Of a stretch of DNA of 64,000 nt, positions 1 to 8,267 are shown piece by piece (positions within the stretch are counted from its first letter, which is position 1; each line of letters begins with the position of its first letter). The DNA is taken from positions 141,686-205,685 of the forward strand of contig NZ_JAHQCX010000008.1 of NCBI RefSeq assembly GCF_019042245.1, given 5' to 3'. The notes under the pieces are model-generated. The model saw only the letters and a program-made list of their open reading frames with translations, was not told where the DNA came from and ran no database searches. The DNA comes from Diplocloster modestus. Its GTDB lineage: Bacteria > Bacillota > Clostridia > Lachnospirales > Lachnospiraceae. The translations under genes were made by a program, and so were the position numbers.

Positions 1-18
1 TATACTAAGGAGGATTCT

Positions 19-348
19 ATGGAAAGTGAAAAAAAGATGCCCAGCTGCCCCGTGGAGATGACGCTTCAGTTGATCGGTGACAAGTGGAAGGTTCTGATTA
101 TCCGTGATCTGATGGAGGGTACAAAGAGATTCAATGAGCTCATGCGCTCTGTAACCGGAATCTCGCAAAAAGTTCTGACCAGCCATCTGCGCGCTATGGA
201 AAAGGCGGGGCTTGTGAACCGGAAAGTTTATGCGGAGGTCCCTCCCAGGGTGGAATACTCGCTGACAGAAACCGGGTTTAGCTTAAAACCGATTCTGGAT
301 TCTATGGTGGCCTGGGGGATGCATTATAAAGAGACTTTGGAAAATTAG
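19..348 (+). CDS. HxlR-family winged-helix transcriptional regulator
   Basis: 109 residues, the usual length for HxlR regulators. The N-terminal Cys followed by P-V-E-x-T-L-x-L-I-G-D-K-W-K and the central K-R-F-N-E-L segment with G-I-S-Q-K-V-L-T are typical of the family. These proteins are dimeric winged-helix DNA binders, often sensing redox or electrophile stress through the N-terminal Cys (here Cys10). AAGGAGG lies just upstream of the ATG. The gene is alone on the plus strand and convergent with rpmF. Its target is not visible because the window starts 18 bases upstream. Confidence 0.93.
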   Translation: MESEKKMPSCPVEMTLQLIGDKWKVLIIRDLMEGTKRFNELMRSVTGISQKVLTSHLRAMEKAGLVNRKVYAEVPPRVEYSLTETGFSLKPILDSMVAWGMHYKETLEN

Positions 349-429
349 GTTGATGTTATTTCTCCTAAAAATCCTTTAGAAGAATAAAGAATGGATTTAT
401 GCGAGAGAACCATTAACTTATTACAAAAA

Positions 430-470
430 AAATCAAGTATTCAATTTTTATTGAATGCTTGATTTTTTCT
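430..470. terminator. Bidirectional intrinsic terminator between HxlR gene and rpmF
   Basis: Inverted repeat AAATCAAGTATTCAA / TTGAATGCTTGATTT (one mismatch) followed by a T-run on the plus strand and preceded by an A-run that serves the minus strand. It lies between two convergent genes. Confidence 0.8.
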
Positions 471-480
471 GGTTTTTTAA

Positions 481-660
481 TTAATCCTGAGCAATGATCT
501 CTTTTTTGTTGTAAGAACCACAGCTCTTGCATACTCTGTGAGGCATCATCAGTTCTCCACATCTGCTGCATTTTACCAGATTGGGAGCGCTCATTTTCCA
601 GTTAGCTCTTCTTTTATCTCTTCTAGCTTTGGAAGATTTATTCTTCGGACAGATTGACAT
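481..660 (-). CDS. rpmF: 50S ribosomal protein L32
   Basis: 59 codons. The protein begins MSICPKNKSSKARRDKRRANW and contains two CxxC pairs (C-S-R-C and C-K-S-C), as expected of the zinc-binding form of L32. It directly follows yceD on the same strand, the classic yceD-rpmF arrangement. It is a structural component of the large ribosomal subunit. Confidence 0.95.
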   Translation of the reverse strand: MSICPKNKSSKARRDKRRANWKMSAPNLVKCSRCGELMMPHRVCKSCGSYNKKEIIAQD

Positions 661-687
661 AGGTTACACCTCCTCATCATCGCGATT

Positions 688-1209
688 CTATCGTGAATTA
701 TTGAAAATATCAAATATTTTGGCCATCCTGGGATCCAACTCCGTCATGTCGCAATCACAGGCGCCCTCGTTTAGATTTTTTCCGCATTTGCGGCAGATCC
801 CCTTGCAATCCTCCCTGCACAGAATCTTCATCGGCCAGTTCAGTATGATCTCATGAAAGATCATAAGATCCACATCCAGCTTATAACCATCCAGAAAACC
901 GCATTCATCTAATTCCCTGCGCCGGGTTTCTTCTTCTACCTGAAGATCAAATCCTCTGCTGATGCTCAGATGAAATCTCCGATCCACATCCGCCAGACAC
1001 CGGTCACATGGAATACGAACCGTTACATCTACCGCTGCTTCAATCAGGACTTCCTTCTTACCGACGTGGGTTACCGTCAGTGAAACAGGGGTTTTCGCAA
1101 CAACCTGAAATTCTTCCCGCTGATACGTAACCGCGTTCAGCTCTAACGGGATTTCTTTCTGAATAACTTTATTTTCACCGGATAGTACTTCTGTCAAGTC
1201 AAATAACAT
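688..1209 (-). CDS. yceD: YceD / DUF177 family protein
   Basis: 173 residues. Contains the family signature C-D-R-C-L in the centre and a C-terminal Cys cluster (C-R-E-D-C-K-G-I-C-R-K-C-G) likely to bind metal. YceD proteins are needed for normal 23S rRNA levels and are almost always cotranscribed with rpmF, as here (27-base gap). The start is set by AGGAGATAACC-ATG. A strong sigma-A-like promoter lies directly upstream. Confidence 0.93.
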   Translation of the reverse strand: MLFDLTEVLSGENKVIQKEIPLELNAVTYQREEFQVVAKTPVSLTVTHVGKKEVLIEAAVDVTVRIPCDRCLADVDRRFHLSISRGFDLQVEEETRRRELDECGFLDGYKLDVDLMIFHEIILNWPMKILCREDCKGICRKCGKNLNEGACDCDMTELDPRMAKIFDIFNNSR

Positions 1210-1233
1210 GGTTATCTCCTACACACCTACACA

Positions 1234-1287
1234 ATTATACATAGCCCTGCTTCGTTTGTCAACATAATTTTCCAGTCGTTGACAAAC
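1234..1287 (-). promoter_or_regulatory. yceD-rpmF promoter with an overlapping inverted repeat
   Basis: On the minus strand, TTGACA (1257-1262), a 17-base spacer and TATAAT (1234-1239), a consensus sigma-A promoter about 25 bases before the yceD start. The -35 box lies inside a perfect 10-bp inverted repeat, GTTTGTCAAC (1254-1263) and GTTGACAAAC (1278-1287), which could be an operator or a weak terminator for ackA. Confidence 0.75.
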
Positions 1288-1305
1288 AAAGAGGCTGTTT
1301 TTGTT

Positions 1306-2502
1306 TTATTTCTGTACCAGGGCCAGAGTTTCTCTTGCGATGGCAAGTTCTTCATTGGTAGGGATGACCATAACCTTCACCTTGGAATCGGGAGTGGAGA
1401 TCACCAGATCCTCGCCTCTCTTGGCGTTCTGCTCTTGATCCAGCTCGATGCCCAGATATCCCAGATATGCGCAGATGTCGTTGCGGACATAGCGGTTATT
1501 CTCGCCCAGTCCTGCGGTAAAGCAGATCACGTCTACACCGTTCATAGCCGCCGTATAAGCGCCGATGTATTTCGCTACACGGTAAGCGAATACCTTCATG
1601 GCGCGGATCGCATCCTGATTTCCTGCCAGATATGCATCCTCCAGATCCCGGAAGTCGCTGGTCATCTCAGAGACACCCAGAACACCGGATTTTTTGTTTA
1701 ATACGTTCATCATCTCATCGATATCCAGGTTTTCCTTCTTCATGATGAATTCCATGATAGCCGGATCGATGTCTCCGGAACGGGTTCCCATGATCAATCC
1801 TTCCAGAGGGGTCAGTCCCATGGAAGTGTCTACGGATTTGCCGTTCTTTACTGCGGATACGGATGCTCCGTTGCCCAGGTGGCAAACGATAGTCTTTAAG
1901 CCGTCATAAGATTGCCCCAGGACTTCAGCAGCCCGTTTGGATACATAGCTGTGGGAGGTTCCGTGGAAACCGTATCTTCTGACTTTATATTTTTTATAAT
2001 ATTCGTACGGAAGTCCATACAGGAAAGCTTCTTCCGGCATGGTCTGATGGAATGCGGTGTCAAATACACCAACCATGGGAGTATTGGGCATGATCTCCTG
2101 GCAGGCTGCGATACCGATCAGGTTTGCGGGATTGTGTAAAGGAGCCAGCTCGTTGCACTCTTCCACTGCTTTGATTACTTCGTCATCAATGATGGTGGAA
2201 CAGGCGAACTTCTCGCCGCCGTGTACCAGACGGTGTCCTACCGCTCCGATCTCGTCCATGTTTTTCACTACACCAGTCTCGGGGTTCGTAAGCGCGTCGA
2301 TTACCATCTTGATTGCCTGGGTATGGGTCGGCATCGGGGATTCTGTCACGGTCTTCCCACCGCCCGCCGGCTGATAAACGATCCTGCTGCCGTCGATTCC
2401 GATTCTCTCGCAGAGACCCTTGGCGATTACTCCCTCGGTATCCATATCGATCAACTGATATTTTAAAGAAGAGCTTCCGCAATTGATTACTAATATTTTC
2501 AT
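1306..2502 (-). CDS. ackA: Acetate kinase
   Basis: 398 residues, full length. N-terminal [17 protein letters not shown] (phosphate loop), G-H-R-L-V-H-G-G-E, the central H-L-G-N-G-A-S and F-T-A-G-L-G-E-N all match acetate kinases of the ASKHA fold. It converts acetyl phosphate and ADP to acetate and ATP, the energy-yielding end of acetate fermentation. It follows pta by 90 bases on the same strand; AGGAGGAAG precedes the ATG. Confidence 0.97.
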   Translation of the reverse strand: MKILVINCGSSSLKYQLIDMDTEGVIAKGLCERIGIDGSRIVYQPAGGGKTVTESPMPTHTQAIKMVIDALTNPETGVVKNMDEIGAVGHRLVHGGEKFACSTIIDDEVIKAVEECNELAPLHNPANLIGIAACQEIMPNTPMVGVFDTAFHQTMPEEAFLYGLPYEYYKKYKVRRYGFHGTSHSYVSKRAAEVLGQSYDGLKTIVCHLGNGASVSAVKNGKSVDTSMGLTPLEGLIMGTRSGDIDPAIMEFIMKKENLDIDEMMNVLNKKSGVLGVSEMTSDFRDLEDAYLAGNQDAIRAMKVFAYRVAKYIGAYTAAMNGVDVICFTAGLGENNRYVRNDICAYLGYLGIELDQEQNAKRGEDLVISTPDSKVKVMVIPTNEELAIARETLALVQK

Positions 2503-2592
2503 TCTATCTTCCTCCTGGAATTCAGATCCTGTTTTTTTAATCTCTATCTTCTGTCCCTATTTATAAGGAGACCTGCTCTGCCGTCCGGTTTC

Positions 2593-3633
<1,041 letters not shown>

Positions 3634-3650
3634 TTATCACAGTTATCAAT

Positions 3651-3679
3651 ATTATACCCCTTTTAAAATAGAACGTAAA
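3651..3679 (-). promoter_or_regulatory. pta-ackA promoter
   Basis: On the minus strand, TTTACG (3674-3679), a 17-base spacer and TATAAT (3651-3656), about 55 bases ahead of pta. No promoter is evident between pta and ackA, so the two are probably cotranscribed. Confidence 0.65.
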
Positions 3680-3762
3680 GGCAAAACCTTGTATTTTTCG
3701 CAGTACGCTATAGGATTTACTGCTTGATATTTACTGCTTGGTAAATTTGCTGCTATAGGGGC

Positions 3763-4041
3763 GGGAAGAGGGAGACGCGGCTGCGGACTGGCAGGGAGGG
3801 GCAGATCCCGCGGGGGCATATCGCTTCGGCCGGACCTAAGAACGGATAACTCCGATGGCGGGAGAACCTCTTATTGGCAGGACCCGGAACAAACTCGCCA
3901 AGGGACGGCTCGGACAGTGTTCCAGGCCCTGCGAGGTTCTCCCGCCATCTGCGTAATCCGTTCTAAGGTCCGGCCTCAAGCGATATGCCCCCGCGGGATC
4001 TGCCCCTCCCTGCCAGTCCGCAGCCGCGTCTCCCTCTTCCC
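3763..4041. repeat. Foldback palindrome, copy 1 (about 280 bp)
   Basis: The two halves are reverse complements over almost the whole length, centred near 3902. The inner part is shared with the copies at 4106-4390 and 28632-28936: GGCCGGACCTAAGAACGG, then AGAACCTCTTATTGGCAGG, GGAACAAACTCGCCA, GGCTCGGACAGTGTTCC and GAGGTTCTCC. The outer arms (about 65 bases each, starting GGGAAGAGGGAGACGCGGC) match only each other, not the other copies. Short open frames inside are by-products of the palindrome. Function unknown: a structured RNA, a foldback mobile element or a protein-binding cruciform are all possible. Confidence 0.9.
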
Positions 4042-4105
4042 TTGGGCCTTAATGGCTAAGTTTCATGGTCAAATGAATCCCTTTATCTCATGCTTCATTA
4101 ACGTA

Positions 4106-4390
4106 GGAGCGTGCAGGCGCAGGGAGCGGTTCCGGGGGCCGGACTTTGCAAGTAATGGAAGCCTGATCGCTTGAAGACAGGCCTTAGAACGGGTTACGTA
4201 GATGGTAGGAGAACCTCGCAGGGCCTGGAACACTGTCCGAGCCGCCCTGTGGCGAGTTTGTTCCGGGCCCTGCCAATAAGAGGTTCTCCTGTCATCGGAG
4301 TTATCCGTTCTTAGGTCTGGCCGATGCGATTAGGCTTCCATTACTTGCAAAGTCCGGCCCCCGGATCCGCTCCCTGCGCCTGCACGCTCC
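4106..4390. repeat. Foldback palindrome, copy 2 (inverted relative to copy 1)
   Basis: Same family as 3763-4041, separated from it by 64 bases and in the opposite orientation: its core reads as the reverse complement of copy 1. The core is nearly identical to copy 1, including the shortened CCTGCGAGG arm that copy 3 lacks. The outer arms start GGAGCGTGCAGGCGCAGGG and end with the complement, and include GACTTTGCAAGTAATGGAAG; none of this matches copies 1 or 3. Lies between pta and the gene ending at 4416. Confidence 0.9.
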
Positions 4391-4415
4391 GGCCCCCTAA
4401 TGATAATAAAATCAT

Positions 4416-4874
4416 TTAATCCATCTTATCCTGGAAAAGAGTGTTCTCCACAATCTGGGCTGCCATGGCGACTAACTCTGCGCAGGGACGTTTCTGGTAG
4501 TATTGGGGCGTACGTTCTTCGGGGGTGGCGCTTGTTTCCGGCTTGCTCAGGCCCAGGAGCTCATGACAGACGATAGAACCGTTTTGCTCTTTGAATTCTT
4601 CCGCCATGCGGCGGACCAATTCGTAATTTTCTTTTTTGGCCTGCTGATTTTTGCTGTCGGGATTGCCGTTTGACATGCCGGCCAAAAGGGTCATGCCTGA
4701 GACGGTTCCGCAGACTTCCCGCATGCGGCCGAAGCCTCCGCCGAAGCCGCAGGATATCTTAAGAGCGGTTTCCTGGTCTATGTCGAAAAGGTCTGCGTAT
4801 GCTGCGAAAACTGCCTGGGAACAGTTGTAGCCTTCCTTGAACAGACGGACGGCTTCGTTGACTCTGCTTTTCAT
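4416..4874 (-). CDS. C-GCAxxG-C-C family protein
   Basis: 152 residues from ATG 4874. Contains G-Y-N-C-S-Q-A-V, C-G-F-G-G-G-F-G-R-M and V-C-G-T-V-S-G, then a late Cys in R-P-C-A-E-L-V. These conserved cysteines define the C-GCAxxG-C-C family, thought to be a redox or metal-cluster protein; the biochemical role is not established. An in-frame ATG 21 bases earlier lies inside a hairpin; the Shine-Dalgarno GGAGGAAA between the two favours the downstream start. Confidence 0.85.
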   Translation of the reverse strand: MKSRVNEAVRLFKEGYNCSQAVFAAYADLFDIDQETALKISCGFGGGFGRMREVCGTVSGMTLLAGMSNGNPDSKNQQAKKENYELVRRMAEEFKEQNGSIVCHELLGLSKPETSATPEERTPQYYQKRPCAELVAMAAQIVENTLFQDKMD

Positions 4875-4880
4875 TTGTTT

Positions 4881-4905
4881 CCTCCAGTGACGCATTTACA
4901 GCGTC
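4881..4905 (-). promoter_or_regulatory. Hairpin with Shine-Dalgarno (RBS-hairpin family)
   Basis: On the minus strand GACGC-TGTAAAT-GCGTC followed by ACTGGAGGAAAC and the start codon. One of seven related elements in the window; its stem differs from the others but still pairs. Confidence 0.7.
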
Positions 4906-4991
4906 ATTTATTCTTATATTTATGCGGCATCTTTTGCATCTTTTTTTGCAATATATAGGCAGTGTTGAACATTAGTACCGGGTTGATATGG

Positions 4992-5744
4992 TTACATGTT
5001 GCCTGCGAGTTTGTCTTTGATGACGCCAAAGCACTCGCGAACCATGTAGTTGATCTGCAGGATCGGATCTCCGGGAGCGGGGATACCACTTATTTGGGTC
5101 AGTCCCTGTTTTCGGCCGATGCTGACGGCCCGGTAGATATGGAAGTTGTTTGTAACGACGGTTGCGGATGGATTTTCTCCCTGCATGAGCGCTATGCTGA
5201 ATTCCAGGTTTTCGGCGGTGTTGGTGGACCGGTTTTCCTGCAGCATGTGGGACGCCGGGATGCCTCTTTCATATAGGTAATCGTACATGGCCTGGGCCTC
5301 GGAGATATTTTCCCCTGTCCCCTGTCCGCCGGAGAGGATCAGGATAGTGTCCGGATGCTCCTGGTAGTAGGCGTAGGCCGCATCCAGACGGTGGCGGAGG
5401 GCTTTGCTGGGAACGCTGCCTCTGACCTGGGCCCCCAGCACTACGGTGTAATCCACGGTCTCTGTGGTCTCCTGGCTCATTCCTCCAATGATAAAACCTT
5501 CAATGATGCCGAAGATCAATAGAATGGCAACGATGAAGGTTATGAGGCTTATGCCCGCCCAGTTTGGAAGCTTTATGGATAGAGCATGGTGTTTTTTGTA
5601 TTCCAGCAGCGCGTATATGCCGATGAAAATGATTCCGCCGGCCAGCCAGAGCCAGGAAAAAGAGGCCCGCCAGCCGGCGTATATAATTATAGTAATATAA
5701 TATAGAAGAAACACGATTCCGGATAGGAGAAAGAAAAGTCCCAT
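4992..5744 (-). CDS. YdcF / DUF218 family membrane protein
   Basis: 250 residues. Three hydrophobic segments fill about residues 5-95, then a DUF218 domain: D-Y-T-V-V-L-G-A-Q-V-R-G, L-I-L-S-G-G-Q-G-T-G-E, S-E-A-Q-A-M-Y-D-Y-L, E-N-R-S-T-N-T-A-E-N-L and V-T-N-N-F-H-I-Y-R-A. Related proteins (ElyC, SanA, YdcF) act in envelope maintenance; the substrate is unknown. Starts 1 base after the SEC-C gene, so translationally linked to it. Confidence 0.88.
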   Translation of the reverse strand: MGLFFLLSGIVFLLYYITIIIYAGWRASFSWLWLAGGIIFIGIYALLEYKKHHALSIKLPNWAGISLITFIVAILLIFGIIEGFIIGGMSQETTETVDYTVVLGAQVRGSVPSKALRHRLDAAYAYYQEHPDTILILSGGQGTGENISEAQAMYDYLYERGIPASHMLQENRSTNTAENLEFSIALMQGENPSATVVTNNFHIYRAVSIGRKQGLTQISGIPAPGDPILQINYMVRECFGVIKDKLAGNM

Positions 5745-5745
5745 C

Positions 5746-6249
5746 TTATCTTCCGCAGCATTTCTTGTATTTTTTACCGCTTCCGCAGGGACAGGGATCG
5801 TTGCGGCCGACTTTGGGGCCTTCCCGCCGGAATGTCTGGGCTGCCTTCTGCTCTTTATAGTATTGCTTTAATTGTTCCTCTGTGAAGATTTCTTTCCACT
5901 GAGGCAGTTCATAGAGCCAGTCTGCTTTGGCGTCTACCATATTTTTATAGAGCTTTTCTTTGTCGAATTCCAGACTGACCCGGGTGTCCTCTTCCATCTC
6001 CTCAATCGGATTAGGGTTCTTTAAGCTATCGTTGATTCCATCCAGGAATCCTACCATAGTCATTACATCGATCTCGTATTTTTCTGCCAGCTCTTTGACT
6101 GTTCCGGTTACCGTAGTGTCCGGGTCATTCAGGAGCTGCTCATAGATTCCTTTTTCAATCTGGAAGTACTCGGTCCAGAAATCCTGTAATTTTGCTTTGT
6201 CGGCATTCTGATCATATGCCCTGTCTCTCCATTGATCTAATAATCCCAT
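5746..6249 (-). CDS. SEC-C zinc-motif protein
   Basis: 167 residues. The C-terminal 25 residues carry the SEC-C motif ([20 protein letters not shown]), which binds one zinc as at the end of SecA. The rest is mainly helical and I do not recognise a further domain. The ATG is about 90 bases downstream of tmcAL on the same strand, and the ydcF-like gene follows immediately, giving a likely tmcAL - SEC-C - ydcF unit. Function unknown; SEC-C tails often contact ribosomes or partner proteins. Confidence 0.85.
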   Translation of the reverse strand: MGLLDQWRDRAYDQNADKAKLQDFWTEYFQIEKGIYEQLLNDPDTTVTGTVKELAEKYEIDVMTMVGFLDGINDSLKNPNPIEEMEEDTRVSLEFDKEKLYKNMVDAKADWLYELPQWKEIFTEEQLKQYYKEQKAAQTFRREGPKVGRNDPCPCGSGKKYKKCCGR

Positions 6250-6340
6250 ATTTCTTACTCCTTCGTGTCTCCTATGAGCAGCCAGACGGCAGTCATAAGA
6301 TTAGATTTTGATTAACGGTTATAGTATATACCATTTTACT

Positions 6341-7576
6341 TTATTTTTCAAAAGATATTTCACGGTTCAGTTCACCTCGGAAATCTTTTCCGTATTTATC
6401 CGTGACCGCGGTGTAGTAGACATCGGATGCCCAGATGTCCTGTTCCAGCATCCGATAGAAATTTTCATCCATCTGACTCCTGGCTCCAGACAGTTTGGTA
6501 ACCATGGGGATCTCGCTTTTTTCCTTGATGGCCGATAACAGTTCCCCGGCGGAACGGCGCAGTCCAAGGACTTTAGCGTAACCAATGTAACCATTCTGCA
6601 CCCACTCTGTCACATCGTCCCTTCGGATCTCCAGCAGGATATGAAGGAGTGAACGGCAGACACGGGTATAGGTAAGCTGCCTGGTTTTGATGTGGTCCGC
6701 AAAGGAACTAAAACTTTTATAACGGTTTAGTTCATTTTGAATACGGTATGACAGATCGCCGGAAATATCCTGATACTCACTGATGGGAGTCTGTCCTCTT
6801 AAGAGCAGCTTGTATTTTAACATGGAGGAAAAGTCATCCTCGTAGATCGGATAGGTGCTCCTGTATTCCTGCCCCAGGATTTCAAATACAGATTCCGGAA
6901 CCTGGCCTCTGAAATCTTCGGGTATTCCGCCGCTGTGCAGGGTTTCGCGGATAGCGGTGGCGGAACAGACCGGCTGGTCTATGGACCTGTCGTGGTAACC
7001 GGCGCAGATGCGCTTTACCGATATGGGAGTGATCGAACTCTTTCTATTATATAGTGCTTTCCGGTATTCCAGGGCCAGAATATTGTTCGGCTGATCCAAT
7101 ATACAGGCAAGCTGTGGATTATCCAGGCAGGTGGTAAGGGCCTGGCTTCTTGCAGCCGGATAAGTCAGTCCCTCCTTTAACGCGGATCGTATGAGGCCGG
7201 AGATTTCTTCCGGTTCATCTGCCAGGATGGCAGCCGCTTTGCTTAGAAGGGTATCCTCCTCCGTCTCGCAGCCAAAGCACAGGTAGTCCACCACGTGCAG
7301 TTTGTCCAGAAGCGCAACAGCGCCGGATGCAAAATATTCGGCACTGCCGGCAGCGTAACAGACCGGCAGCTCAATCACCAGGTCTGCTCCGTTTAACAAC
7401 GCCATCCTGCTGCGGGCATATTTATCTATGAGCGCAGGAACTCCGCGCTGCAGAAAGTTTCCGCTCATGATTACGACTACATAGTCGGCCCCGGTCTTTT
7501 CTTTAGCTGCTTGCAGGTGGTACAGATGGCCGTTATGAAACGGATTGTACTCCGCGATGATTCCTACTGTTTTCAT
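6341..7576 (-). CDS. tmcAL: tRNA(Met) cytidine acetate ligase
   Basis: 411 residues. N-terminal nucleotidyltransferase signature G-I-I-A-E-Y-N-P-F-H-N-G-H (HxGH-like) with V-V-I-M-S-G-N-F-L-Q-R-G-x-P, then E-L-P-V-C-Y-A-A-G-S-A-E-Y-F-A, all matching the family formerly annotated as UPF0348. The Bacillus enzyme uses acetate and ATP to form N4-acetylcytidine at the elongator tRNA-Met anticodon. Its neighbourhood with pta, ackA, yceD and rpmF is conserved in clostridia. Confidence 0.93.
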   Translation of the reverse strand: MKTVGIIAEYNPFHNGHLYHLQAAKEKTGADYVVVIMSGNFLQRGVPALIDKYARSRMALLNGADLVIELPVCYAAGSAEYFASGAVALLDKLHVVDYLCFGCETEEDTLLSKAAAILADEPEEISGLIRSALKEGLTYPAARSQALTTCLDNPQLACILDQPNNILALEYRKALYNRKSSITPISVKRICAGYHDRSIDQPVCSATAIRETLHSGGIPEDFRGQVPESVFEILGQEYRSTYPIYEDDFSSMLKYKLLLRGQTPISEYQDISGDLSYRIQNELNRYKSFSSFADHIKTRQLTYTRVCRSLLHILLEIRRDDVTEWVQNGYIGYAKVLGLRRSAGELLSAIKEKSEIPMVTKLSGARSQMDENFYRMLEQDIWASDVYYTAVTDKYGKDFRGELNREISFEK

Positions 7577-7654
7577 GGTTACCTACTCCGTTTCTCTCCG
7601 ATTGACTTAGGGTGCAATTATCCTGAACCGTGGAAAATGATCTAAGATGTTATT

Positions 7655-7683
7655 ATCTTATTTCTTTCTATTTATGCTGTCAA
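7655..7683 (-). promoter_or_regulatory. tmcAL promoter
   Basis: On the minus strand TTGACA (7678-7683), 17 bases, TAAGAT (7655-7660), about 75 bases before the tmcAL start. Confidence 0.65.
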
Positions 7684-7747
7684 CGCGGGGAAAAATAAAT
7701 TTTTTAATTTTTTTTACAACTTTTGTATAAAAGTCAAAAAATCTTCC

Positions 7748-7935
7748 TATAATATGATTAATCTCACAGATGATTTGACAGCGAAGTCAGGTTGTTTGTA
7801 GATTAACAATTGCGTATGCTCTTTGCCGCTGCCGCATCCCCCCCTTAGGCAGCGGGAAATACGAAAGACAAATTAATACTTATCCTCCCCTTTTTTTAGC
7901 GGAACCCTTGATTTATCAGGGGTTTCGCTGTTTGT
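7748..7935 (+). other. Possible structured leader of a decayed operon
   Basis: A TATAAT at 7748-7753 is followed by TTAATCT (7758-7764), which pairs with AGATTAA (7800-7806) and encloses TGAC-AGCGAA-GTCA. A second hairpin is CCGCTGCC/GGCAGCGG (about 7828-7858), and a third, AGCGGAACCC/GGGTTTCGCT, lies at about 7899-7931. No known riboswitch consensus was recognised. It precedes the permease remnant at 8013 and may be its old leader. The -35 region is weak. Confidence 0.3.
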
Positions 7936-8012
7936 ACGGGCAAAAGTGCGACCAAAAGTGTAAGTTCGATCTGATACTTTCCTTATCCTTCTTATCACTG
8001 CGTTTATAATAG

Positions 8013-8156
8013 AAATCTAAGGTAACCCTGACATCCATAATTATGCTTCGTAAGGCCGTCAAACCGAAACTTCTTGTCCTGTTCATCGGTATCTGTACCG
8101 TGGGCATCTTAATCGTTGGCTATCTGTTTCATGCGTTTCAATTTTTGTTAATCTAA
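8013..8156 (+). pseudogene. C-terminal remnant of a YraQ-type (UPF0718) permease
   Basis: An open frame of 47 codons ending at 8156 reads ...LTSIIMLRKAVKPKLL followed by one hydrophobic segment (VLFIGICTVGILIVGYLFHAF). This resembles the last helix of the permease family that clostridia carry next to a small CxxC redox protein. A stop lies immediately upstream at 8010 and no earlier part of the gene is visible, so the 5' part is lost. Family assignment rests on recollection of the terminal motif and on the next gene. Confidence 0.45.
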
Positions 8157-8169
8157 GGAGGAATCTACA

Positions 8170-8250
8170 ATGGGACTGTTCGGAAAAAACAAAGAAGGGA
8201 AAAGGGCGTGCTGCTGTGATATCACCTGTGATGCTAACACTTCAAGATGA
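8170..8250 (+). pseudogene. N-terminal fragment of a Cys-rich small thioredoxin-like protein
   Basis: 26 codons, MGLFGKNKEGKRACCCDIT then CDANTSR and stop, preceded by a good AAGGAGG. The MGLFG-K-rich start with a C-C-C...C cluster resembles the N-terminus of small redox-active thioredoxin-family proteins encoded after UPF0718 permeases. The thioredoxin fold itself is absent: the frame stops and the 3' end of the GntR gene begins 18 bases later. It could instead be a genuine Cys-rich microprotein. Confidence 0.4.
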
Positions 8251-8267
8251 ACGTTGGAAAAAGTATT

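Noticed and set aside
3917..4174. Open frames inside the foldback palindromes (also 28644-28910)
   Set aside because: They follow from GC-rich palindromic sequence, occur on both strands, and are not conserved between copies.
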